Shown: positions 1 through 6,749 of the stretch, piece after piece | How positions within the stretch are numbered: position 1 is the first letter of the stretch | How the letters are laid out: each line of letters opens with the position of its first letter | Origin: an uncultured Bacteroidales bacterium | GTDB taxonomy: Bacteria; Bacteroidota; Bacteroidia; Bacteroidales; UBA932 | NCBI GenBank assembly: GCA_937898205.1 | Contig: CALEJC010000123.1 | Coordinates: forward strand, 1 to 6,839 | Direction of reading: 5' to 3' | DNA: 6,839 nt | Position numbers and translations under genes: made by a program | The notes under the pieces: model-generated | Seen by the model: the letters and a program-made list of their open reading frames with translations, nothing else | The model's database searches: none | What the model was told of the DNA's origin: nothing

Positions 1-402
1 CCAGACGAATGCTGTGCCGAGCGTGATGATAACGACATTGCAGCTTGCCCAGAAGGCAGCGCTTTGCACAAGGCTGGCGTTGGCATGGGCAAGGAATTCC
101 TCCTTGCTGCTGCGCGCAAATGAAGTATGGTGCTCAAACGAGCAGAATTTCTGTGCACCTGCTCCCATCTCAATACATTCGCTTTCAGCAAATGGCTCGG
201 CGCTGTCAAGGCGTCGCACTGCCGCTGCGATGGATGAAGGGTTGTAAAGCTGGCCAAAGGGGTTGACCTGCGCGCAGAAGCCGGCATCAATCAGATGAGA
301 GCCTATAGTGTCGCTGAAACAGCTGCCAAGCAGGCAGATGCGGTCGGAAAGGCTGAGCCTGAATGGCAATTTTGCTATCTCTATTTCTGTCGTGAGTTTC
401 AT
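1..402 (-). CDS. GSCFA domain protein, 5' part only (runs off left edge)
   Basis: This is the first 134 residues of a GSCFA-family protein, an SGNH-hydrolase-like family common in Bacteroidota whose substrate is not established. Reading leftwards from the ATG at 402-400 the frame stays open to base 1. The N-terminus MKLTTEIEIAKLPFRLS is followed by LLGSCFSDTIG (residues 24-34), which is the family's GSCF signature and probably carries the block I nucleophile. Next come GF(41-42), VNPFGQLYNPSSI (46-58) and VVIITLGTAFVW (123-134), all in the order expected for the family. Known family members are roughly 300 or more residues, so more than half is missing to the left. The start is chosen because the extreme N-terminus itself looks family-like. 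The gene is divergent from the nucleotidase at 447 and has its own -7 element only a few bases upstream, so its leader would be extremely short. Family assignment is confident; enzymatic activity is inferred. Confidence 0.88.
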   Translation of the reverse strand, partial: MKLTTEIEIAKLPFRLSLSDRICLLGSCFSDTIGSHLIDAGFCAQVNPFGQLYNPSSIAAAVRRLDSAEPFAESECIEMGAGAQKFCSFEHHTSFARSSKEEFLAHANASLVQSAAFWASCNVVIITLGTAFVW

Positions 403-427
403 ACTAAGCGCAAATTTACTACTTTTG
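397..427 (+). promoter_or_regulatory. Bacteroidota -33/-7 promoter for the nucleotidase lipoprotein gene
   Basis: TACTTTTG at 420-427 matches the Bacteroidota -7 consensus TAnnTTTG. TTTC at 397-400 is one base off the -33 TTTG, with a spacer of exactly 19 bases. Transcription would start near 432-434, leaving a leader of about 13-15 bases before the ATG at 447. The -33 box lies inside the first codons of the divergent GSCFA gene, and the -7 box is one base away from that gene's own -7 box. Assignment is by consensus only. Confidence 0.6.
411..418 (-). promoter_or_regulatory. Bacteroidota -7 promoter element for the GSCFA gene
   Basis: Read on the minus strand this is TAAATTTG, an exact match to the Bacteroidota -7 consensus TAnnTTTG. 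It lies 8 bases before the GSCFA start codon, so transcription would begin only about 2-5 bases upstream of the ATG. I see no convincing -33 TTTG at the usual 19-21 base distance upstream, which lowers confidence. Confidence 0.5.
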
Positions 428-446
428 CATAACTTATTTACTCACA

Positions 447-2174
447 ATGAAACGTTTATTTCTTTTTATCACTCTTGCCCTCTGCTCTTTGGGCATTATG
501 AGTTGCAGCCAGTCTGTGTCAGATGGCAGTATCCATATCGTTACCACAGGAGATGTCCACGGTTCTTGGTTTAACAAACCATATGTCGAAGGTGGTGCCT
601 ACAAGACTTCAATGATGTCCGTTAAGTACTATGTGGATAGTCTTAGAGCTACCTATGGTAAGGACAATGTGGTGCTGATTGATGCAGGAGACTGTCTTCA
701 GGGCGACAATGCTGCCTATTATTTCAATTATGTAGATACAGAAGGTGAGCATCTGTTTTCGCGGATCACAAAGTATATGGGCTATGACGCTGTAGTCGTG
801 GGTAATCACGATATCGAGACTGGTCATCCGGTTTATGATAAGGTTTTTAAGGAACTCAAGAAGGCCCGCATCCCGTTCCTCGCAGCAAATGCAGTGGTGG
901 AAGGCACGACAGAAGCCTACTTCCCAAGCTATACGATCCTTAAAAAGGGTGGTATGAAGGTAGCGTTGATCGGATTTACCAATCCAAACATGAAGGCCTG
1001 GCTTTCTGAGAAGGTATGGGAAGGCATCGATTTCCTCTCGATCACACCGATGGTTCAGGCTGAGGTGGATAAGGTGCGAGCAAAGGAAGATCCTGATATT
1101 GTGATACTTGCACTTCATGCTGGTACGGGAGATGGCGACGGCACTCAGCTTGAGAGCCAGGGTATGGACGTCTTCAATCTTGTTGAGGGCGTAGATGTGG
1201 TGCTCACCTCACACGACCACCGCCAGACAGTGATGACAAGACCGGGTTCAAACTCTGTCCTTGTCAATGGTGGTGCACGTGCCGGTTATGTGGGGCATGT
1301 GGTGATTGATGTCAATCAGGGTGAGAAGAGTGTTGACGCCGAGGTCGTCAGACTTGACAAGATGAAGGTGGATGAGGAGATGGCGGAGTATTTTGATGCC
1401 GATTTCCAGAAGGTCAAGGACTTTACCAATATGAAAGTCGGCACTCTTGAGATGGATATGCGCACCCGTGATGCCTACAAAGGCATGTCTGACTATATCA
1501 ATCTTGTGCACACTGTCCAGCTCACAGCCGAGGAAGCTCAGATCTCATTTGCAGCTCCGCTCACATTCAACGGTACAGTCAAGGCCGGTGAGCTCATCTA
1601 TAATGATATGTTTACAGTCTATCCTTTTGAAAATGAGCTGTATGTGGTGAAACTCACAGGAGAGGAGATCCGCAAATATCTTGAGTACTCCTTTGAAGGC
1701 TGGATACAGACATCTCCTGAGCATGTGCTTCGCATCGTCCCTCAGGCCGATCCTCGCACCGGTGCTCAGAGATGGTCGTTTGTAGGTAGGAGTTACAACT
1801 TTGACTCAGCTGCCGGACTCAACTACACAGTGGACATCACCAAGCCTTATGGTCAGAGAGTTGTGATCACATCTCTCGCCGACGGAAGTGAGTTCTCAGA
1901 GTCTGCAGAGTACACCGTGTCGATGACATCATATCGTGCAAGTGGTGGCGGTAACCTCATCATCGAGGGTGCCGGAGTGCCAAAGGATGAGATTGACGCC
2001 CGAGTGGTGGCCCGTTATCCAGCCATCAGAGATATGGTCTATGAGTATATTAAAACTCACGGCAAGATCACTTCAACTCTTGTGAGCGACCCTGCCGTGT
2101 TAGGTAACTGGCATTTTGTCCCTAAGGACAAAGCTGATAAACTGCTTGAAGCAGATATGAATCTTATCTTCTGA
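447..2174 (+). CDS. 5'-nucleotidase / bifunctional metallophosphoesterase lipoprotein (UshA-like)
   Basis: 575 residues. The protein probably hydrolyses nucleotides (5'-nucleotidase or 2',3'-cyclic phosphodiesterase type) outside the cytoplasmic membrane, releasing nucleosides and phosphate. A lipoprotein signal peptide is visible: MKRLFLF, a hydrophobic core, then GIMSC with Cys20 as the lipidated residue. The calcineurin-like domain follows with the two-metal ligands in order: GDVHG (Asp36, His38), DAGD (79-82), GNHD (119-122), His224 in LALHAG, and SHDH (255-258). The C-terminal 5'-nucleotidase domain (about 330-540) contains NGTVKAGELIYNDMFTVYPF (375-394) and SYRASGGG (495-502), the latter typical of the substrate-binding region. 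Both domains are complete and the length is usual for the family. The start gives a proper signal peptide. The gene stands alone on this strand and overlaps the end of ffh by 11 bases. Exact substrate is not decidable from sequence. Confidence 0.93.
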   Translation: MKRLFLFITLALCSLGIMSCSQSVSDGSIHIVTTGDVHGSWFNKPYVEGGAYKTSMMSVKYYVDSLRATYGKDNVVLIDAGDCLQGDNAAYYFNYVDTEGEHLFSRITKYMGYDAVVVGNHDIETGHPVYDKVFKELKKARIPFLAANAVVEGTTEAYFPSYTILKKGGMKVALIGFTNPNMKAWLSEKVWEGIDFLSITPMVQAEVDKVRAKEDPDIVILALHAGTGDGDGTQLESQGMDVFNLVEGVDVVLTSHDHRQTVMTRPGSNSVLVNGGARAGYVGHVVIDVNQGEKSVDAEVVRLDKMKVDEEMAEYFDADFQKVKDFTNMKVGTLEMDMRTRDAYKGMSDYINLVHTVQLTAEEAQISFAAPLTFNGTVKAGELIYNDMFTVYPFENELYVVKLTGEEIRKYLEYSFEGWIQTSPEHVLRIVPQADPRTGAQRWSFVGRSYNFDSAAGLNYTVDITKPYGQRVVITSLADGSEFSESAEYTVSMTSYRASGGGNLIIEGAGVPKDEIDARVVARYPAIRDMVYEYIKTHGKITSTLVSDPAVLGNWHFVPKDKADKLLEADMNLIF

Positions 2175-3486
2175 AGCCTTTAAGCTTCTGCTGAAGGGAT
2201 CCGTCTACTGCCATCTTCATCATTTTGCGAGTTTGTTCAAACTGCTTGATGAGTTTGTTGACATCGGCAATGGTAGTACCGGATCCTTTTGCTATTCTCT
2301 GCCTTCTGGATGAGTTCAGGCACTCAGGATGCTCTCTCTCATAAGGAGTCATGCTCTGGATAATAGCTTCAGTTGATTTGAAAGCGTCATCCGGGATATC
2401 TACATCTCTGAGGGCTTTGTCCATGCCTGGGAGCATTCCCATCACGTCCTTCATGTTACCCATCTTCTGAATCTGCTTCAGCTGATCGTAGAACTCCACA
2501 AATGTAAACTGGTTCTTGGCAATCTTCTTCTTGAGTGCACGTGCCTGCTGCTCGTCAAACTGCTCCTGAGCCTTCTCTACGAGGGAAACGACGTCACCCA
2601 TACCGAGGATACGGTCGGCTGTACGGGCAGGATAGAAGACATCAAGAGCTTCCATCTTCTCACCTGAACTGATAAACTTGATAGGCTTGCCGGTGACTGC
2701 CTTGATGGAGAGGGCTGCACCGCCACGGGTGTCACCATCCATTTTGGTGAGCACGACGCCGTCGTAGTCGATGGCAGCATTGAAAGCTTTTGCTGACTCG
2801 ACTGCATCTTGTCCGGTCATCGCATCTACCACAAAGAGGCTCTCTGTCGGCTTGATGGCCTTGTGCAGAGCAGAGATCTCATCCATCAGCTCCTGATCGA
2901 CTACGAGCCGACCGGCTGTATCGACGATCACCACGCTGTAGCCTTCGCGCTTTGCGAGAGCTATCGCGTTGCTTGCAACCTTGATCGGATCTTTTTCTCC
3001 ATCCTCAGAATATACAGGCACGCCAACCTGCTCGGCAAGAGTCTTGAGCTGCTCGATTGCTGCCGGACGGAAGGTGTCACATGCAGCAAGGAGCACTCTC
3101 ATGCCCTTCTTGCTCTTGAGGTTAAGTGCGAGCTTGCCACTGAATGTTGTCTTACCGGAACCATTGAGACCTGCCACCAAAACCACTGCAGGAGAGCCTT
3201 TTACGTTGATTTCTGAGTGCTCTGCACCCATGAAGTCAGCGAGCTCGTCATGCACGATCTTGACCATCATCTGCTGAGGCTTGACTGCAGTGAGCACATT
3301 GGCTCCCATGGCCTTGGCCTTGACTCTGTCGCAGAACTCTTTGGCTACCTTATATGATACGTCGGCATCAAGCAATGAGCGACGGATTTCCTTGAGGGTT
3401 TCGGCAATATTCACCTCGGTGATCTTGCCTTCACCCTTAAGGATTTTAAAGGATCTTTCTAGTCTATCAGATAGATTTTCAAACAT
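2164..3486 (-). CDS. ffh: Signal recognition particle protein Ffh (SRP54)
   Basis: 440 residues, near the usual length for bacterial Ffh. It binds SRP RNA and signal peptides of nascent membrane proteins and delivers them to the receptor FtsY by GTP-dependent docking. The N-domain begins MFENLSDRLE. The G-domain shows G1 GLNGSGKTT (106-114), DTFRPAA (137-143), G3 DTAGR (189-193), G4 TKMDGD (247-252) with RGGAAL after it, and GEKMEALDVF (275-284). The methionine-rich M-domain (about 325-440) includes MLPGM (351-355), the RNA-binding SRRQRIAKGSGT (393-404), and KMMKM (421-425). It starts 10 bases after the carB second-half stop codon, with an AT-rich gap and no Shine-Dalgarno sequence, and I see no promoter in the gap, so it is probably co-transcribed with car. 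Its stop codon lies inside the last codons of the convergent nucleotidase gene. Nothing in the protein looks damaged. Confidence 0.97.
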   Translation of the reverse strand: MFENLSDRLERSFKILKGEGKITEVNIAETLKEIRRSLLDADVSYKVAKEFCDRVKAKAMGANVLTAVKPQQMMVKIVHDELADFMGAEHSEINVKGSPAVVLVAGLNGSGKTTFSGKLALNLKSKKGMRVLLAACDTFRPAAIEQLKTLAEQVGVPVYSEDGEKDPIKVASNAIALAKREGYSVVIVDTAGRLVVDQELMDEISALHKAIKPTESLFVVDAMTGQDAVESAKAFNAAIDYDGVVLTKMDGDTRGGAALSIKAVTGKPIKFISSGEKMEALDVFYPARTADRILGMGDVVSLVEKAQEQFDEQQARALKKKIAKNQFTFVEFYDQLKQIQKMGNMKDVMGMLPGMDKALRDVDIPDDAFKSTEAIIQSMTPYEREHPECLNSSRRQRIAKGSGTTIADVNKLIKQFEQTRKMMKMAVDGSLQQKLKGFRR

Positions 3487-3496
3487 AGCTTAAATA

Positions 3497-5311
3497 TTAA
3501 TATTCATCCCAGCTCTTGATGCTGATATCATCAATGCTCTTGGCGCAGAATGCACGGATATATGCAGTAGCAAGACGGCTGTTGGTGATGAGTGGAACAT
3601 TGAAGTCGATGGATGCTCGACGCATATTGTATCCGTTGCTCAACTCTGTGTGTGTGAAGTTCTTAGGGATGTTGACAACGAGATCGACTTCGTGATTGCG
3701 GATGAGATCGATTGCAGAAGGAATGCCCTCTTCTGGTGTGTCGTTTGGCCAGAGTACTCGTGTTGCATGGACACCGTTTTCATTGAGGTATCTGCTTGTG
3801 CCTTCTGTTGCATATATCTTGATGCCCTTCTTGTCAAGCTCTGTGCATGCTCTGAGGATGTCGGCTTTCTGCTTTGCGTTTCCTGAAGAGATGAGCACTG
3901 ACTTGCTTGGGATCCTGTGACCCACTGAAAGCATACTCTTAAGAAGCGCCTCATCGAGGTTGTCACCGATACATCCTACCTCGCCGGTTGATGCCATATC
4001 CACACCAAGCACCGGATCAGCATGGCTCAGACGTGAGAACGAGAACTGTGAGCACTTGATGCCGACGTATTCGAGTTCAAACGGATCGATGCCGATAGGC
4101 TCAGGATGCTCTCCGAGCATACACCTTGTGGCAAGCTCGATGAAGTTGGTTTTGAGCACCTTAGATACAAATGGGAAGCTTCGGGAAGCTCTCAGGTTAC
4201 ACTCGATGACCTTGATATAGTTGTCAGTTGCGAGGAACTGGATGTTGAATGGTCCTGTGATGTTGAGCTCCTTGGCGATTGCTGCAACAGTCTTGCGGAT
4301 CTTGGCTGCAGTGATGCCGTAGATCTTCTGAGGAGGGAACTGGATGGTTGCGTCTCCTGAGTGTACACCGGCAAACTCGATGTGCTCTGAGATAGCAGAA
4401 GCGATGACTTTACCATTGTCGGCAACAGCGTCGCACTCAATCTCTTTGCATCTCTGGATAAACGAGCTGATCACGACAGGATGCTCCTCTGACACTTCTA
4501 CTGCCATTGCGAGGAATACCTTGAGGTCATCCTTGCTGAAGCACACATTCATCGCTGCACCTGAGAGTACGTAAGAAGGTCTCACGAGCACAGGGAAGCC
4601 CACTTCCTCGATAAACTTGTCGATATCGTCCCATGTGGTGAGCTCTCTCCAGCGTGGCTGGTCGATGCCAAGTTTGTCGACGATAGATGAGAACTTGTTT
4701 CTATCCTCAGCACGGTCAATGTCAGTTGCGCTGGTTCCGAGGATATTGACACCGCTGTTCTTCAGTGGCAATGCGAGGTTGTTAGGGATCTGACCGCCCA
4801 CACTCACGATCACACCATATGGTTTCTCCATCTGGCAGATGTCCATCACGGTCTCGTAGCTGAGCTCATCGAAATAGAGTCTGTCGCAGACATCGTAGTC
4901 AGTAGAGACAGTCTCAGGGTTGTAGTTGATCATAACCGACTTGTAGCCCTTCTTGTTGAGAGTCTGGATGGCATTGACTCCACACCAGTCAAACTCCACG
5001 CTGCTACCGATGCGGTATGCTCCGGAGCCGAGTACAATCACGGTCTTGCTACCATCGTTAAACGATACATCGTCTTTCTCTCCGTTGTAGGTGAGGTAGA
5101 GGTAGTTGGTATTTGAAGGGAACTCTCCTGCGAGAGTGTCGATCTGCTTTACAAATGGTCTGAGACCAAGTCCCTGACGGTATAGTCTCACCTGAGCCTC
5201 CGGCACACCGACGAGCTTGCCGATCTGGATGTCTGAGAAACCGATGCACTTTGCCTTTTTGAGGAGCTCTGTGCCCACATTAATGAAAAATTTAGGGATA
5301 AATAATGTCAT
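3497..5311 (-). CDS. carB: Carbamoyl-phosphate synthase large subunit, C-terminal half (split carB)
   Basis: 604 residues from the ATG at 5311. This half normally phosphorylates carbamate to carbamoyl phosphate and carries allosteric control. Residues 12-75 are the second part of the helical oligomerization domain (LLKKAKCIGFSD, VKQIDTLAGEF). Then comes the second synthetase core: VLGSGAYRIGSSVEFDW (93-109), INYNPETVSTDYD (128-140), an ATP-grasp with RPSYVLSGAAM (244-254), HSGDAT (317-322) and IECNLRASRSFPF (369-381). The MGS-like allosteric domain (about 465-600) includes TEGTSRYL (502-509), and the end is DDISIKSWDEY. No core motif is missing. The first residues, MTLFIPKFFIN, look like linker. 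Family similarity resumes at the GTG codon at 5278-5276, a credible alternative start giving 593 residues. If translated as one chain with the upstream half by +1 frameshift, the total is about 1083 residues, normal for CarB. Confidence 0.93.
   Translation of the reverse strand: MTLFIPKFFINVGTELLKKAKCIGFSDIQIGKLVGVPEAQVRLYRQGLGLRPFVKQIDTLAGEFPSNTNYLYLTYNGEKDDVSFNDGSKTVIVLGSGAYRIGSSVEFDWCGVNAIQTLNKKGYKSVMINYNPETVSTDYDVCDRLYFDELSYETVMDICQMEKPYGVIVSVGGQIPNNLALPLKNSGVNILGTSATDIDRAEDRNKFSSIVDKLGIDQPRWRELTTWDDIDKFIEEVGFPVLVRPSYVLSGAAMNVCFSKDDLKVFLAMAVEVSEEHPVVISSFIQRCKEIECDAVADNGKVIASAISEHIEFAGVHSGDATIQFPPQKIYGITAAKIRKTVAAIAKELNITGPFNIQFLATDNYIKVIECNLRASRSFPFVSKVLKTNFIELATRCMLGEHPEPIGIDPFELEYVGIKCSQFSFSRLSHADPVLGVDMASTGEVGCIGDNLDEALLKSMLSVGHRIPSKSVLISSGNAKQKADILRACTELDKKGIKIYATEGTSRYLNENGVHATRVLWPNDTPEEGIPSAIDLIRNHEVDLVVNIPKNFTHTELSNGYNMRRASIDFNVPLITNSRLATAYIRAFCAKSIDDISIKSWDEY
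5276..5311 (-). other. carB split junction: overlapping stop/starts with possible +1 recoding site
   Basis: Read on the minus strand, the first carB frame ends TAT CCC TAA (5300-5292). The second frame has an ATG at 5311-5309, 20 bases of overlap with the first, and a GTG at 5278-5276, 13 bases after the stop. The 36 bases at 5314-5279 hold only 6 G/C, whereas the flanking carB sequence is near half G/C. A +1 slip of the P-site tRNA from CCC to CCT at the TAA codon would join the frames as IYP-KFFINVGTELL. The second frame is open upstream only to 5338 (TAG at 5341-5339), so any indel joining the halves must lie in 5292-5338. The mechanism is not decided by the sequence. Confidence 0.6.
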
Positions 5312-6749
5312 AAACCGCTTTGATTTCTTCCAAAGATTCTACGTCAATACCAGACACAATCTTGTGGATGTTTTCAAGACGATCGAGGAACCACTTGTCG
5401 ATCTTGGTGAGATCGTGGATCTGCTTCACAGTGTAGCCTGCCTTGAAAGCAGCTGCGATGGCAAAGATGCGGGTGTCTGTAGGGTTCTTGAGGTCATGCT
5501 GGATGTCCTCGTCGCTCATCTCCTTATTATAATCAAAGCCAAGTGCGCCCTGTCCGATCATTCTCAGACCCTTCTGGATGGTCTCTTCAAAAGTGCGGCC
5601 GATGGCCATAACCTCACCCACACTCTTCATGCTTGATCCGATCTCGCGAGATACACCCTTAAACTTGCTCAAGTCCCAACGAGGAATCTTGCAGACCACA
5701 TAGTCGAGTGTAGGCTCAAAGAATGCAGGAGTGTTTTTGGTTACGCAGTTCTTGAGTTCAAAAAGACCATATCCGAGACCAATCTTTGCTGCTACAAATG
5801 CAAGAGGGAAACCTGTAGCCTTGGATGCAAGTGCTGATGAACGGCTCAAACGTGCGTTAACCTCAATTACTCTATAATCTTCTCCCTCAGGGTCGTAGGC
5901 AAACTGCACGTTACACTCTCCGACGATGCCCACATGTTTTACGATGTCGATGGCGATCTTTCTAAGGAACTTGCACTCCTTTGCCGAGAGGGTCTGGGTA
6001 GGAGCGATCACGATGCTCTCACCGGTATGGATGCCGAGAGGGTCAAAGTTTTCCATGTTACATACTGCAATGCAGTTGTCGTAGCTGTCGCGCATCACTT
6101 CATACTCAATCTCCTTCCATCCGCGGAGCGACTTCTCTACCAGCACCTGTGGAGAGAATGAAAATGCCTTGGTTGCAAGTGCATTGAGCTCCTGCTCGTT
6201 CTCGCAGAAGCCTGAGCCGAGTCCGCCGAGGGCGTAGGCTGCGCGAATGATGACAGGGTAGCCCACCTCCTCTGCAGCAGCTCTTGCCTGTTCAAGGCTT
6301 TCAGCTGCGATGCTCTTGATGGTCTTGACATTGATTTCGTCAAGCTTCTTTACAAAAAGCTCTCTATCTTCAGTATCAATGATGGTCTGAACAGGAGTTC
6401 CGAGCACCTTGATATTGTGTTTTTCCAAAATACCGGCCTTGAAGAGTTCAACTCCGCAGTTGAGGGCTGTCTGTCCACCAAATGCGAGGAGGATACCCTG
6501 TGGCTGTTCTTTCTCGATGACCTTCTCCACAAAGTATGGAGTGACAGGGAGAAAATATACCTTGTCAGCTACTCCTTCAGAGGTCTGTACAGTAGCAATA
6601 TTCGGGTTGATGAGGACAGTTGAGATGCCTTCCTCTCTGAGAGCCTTGAGGGCTTGTGAACCGCTATAATCAAACTCTCCCGCTTCACCGATCTTGAGCG
6701 CGCCTGAACCAAGAATCAGGACTTTCTTTATGCTTGTATCTCTGGGCAT
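5292..6749 (-). CDS. carB: Carbamoyl-phosphate synthase large subunit, N-terminal half (split carB)
   Basis: 485 residues. This is the carboxyphosphate synthetic half of CarB, which activates bicarbonate with ATP and receives ammonia to make carbamate. Visible motifs are LILGSGALKIGEAGEFDYSG (11-30), INPNIATVQTSEG (47-59), TEDRELF with Arg129, RAAYALGGLGSGF with Arg169, the ATP-grasp stretch EKSLRGWKEIEYE (205-217), IHTGES (240-245) and EVNARLSRSSALASK (296-310). After about residue 400 comes the first part of the oligomerization domain, through KWFLDRLENI (452-461). The frame then ends at TAA (5294-5292), where an intact CarB would continue. The core is complete; only the linkage to the second half is broken. 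The ATG at 6749 shares its A with the TGA stop of the upstream carA (TGATG), which fixes the start and suggests translational coupling. Separately encoded CarB halves are known in Methanocaldococcus jannaschii and Aquifex, so a split enzyme can work. Confidence 0.93.
   Translation of the reverse strand: MPRDTSIKKVLILGSGALKIGEAGEFDYSGSQALKALREEGISTVLINPNIATVQTSEGVADKVYFLPVTPYFVEKVIEKEQPQGILLAFGGQTALNCGVELFKAGILEKHNIKVLGTPVQTIIDTEDRELFVKKLDEINVKTIKSIAAESLEQARAAAEEVGYPVIIRAAYALGGLGSGFCENEQELNALATKAFSFSPQVLVEKSLRGWKEIEYEVMRDSYDNCIAVCNMENFDPLGIHTGESIVIAPTQTLSAKECKFLRKIAIDIVKHVGIVGECNVQFAYDPEGEDYRVIEVNARLSRSSALASKATGFPLAFVAAKIGLGYGLFELKNCVTKNTPAFFEPTLDYVVCKIPRWDLSKFKGVSREIGSSMKSVGEVMAIGRTFEETIQKGLRMIGQGALGFDYNKEMSDEDIQHDLKNPTDTRIFAIAAAFKAGYTVKQIHDLTKIDKWFLDRLENIHKIVSGIDVESLEEIKAVYDIIYP

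Noticed and set aside
1..266. Plus-strand open frames of 77 and 73 residues at the left end
   Set aside because: They are antisense to the GSCFA gene, whose conserved motifs (GSCF, NPFG, LYNP) run through the same bases.
609..1118. 169-residue minus-strand open frame inside the nucleotidase gene
   Set aside because: It is antisense to the metallophosphoesterase domain, which carries all family motifs; its His/Ile-rich translation looks like a codon shadow.
2171..2190. Hairpin CTGAAGC...GCTTCTG near the convergent stops as a terminator
   Set aside because: Only five continuous base pairs and no T-tract on either strand; not enough for a Rho-independent terminator call.
2809..3216. 135-residue plus-strand open frame inside ffh
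   Set aside because: It is opposite the GTPase domain of Ffh; no start context or family resemblance.
5292..5311. -1 frameshift as an explanation of the carB split
   Set aside because: No X-XXY-YYZ slippery heptamer is present in the overlap, whereas CCC-TAA offers a direct +1 route in the required direction.
5217..5636. 139-residue plus-strand open frame crossing the carB split
   Set aside because: It is antisense to well-conserved CarB sequence on both sides and has no recognisable protein features or promoter; it is open by chance.
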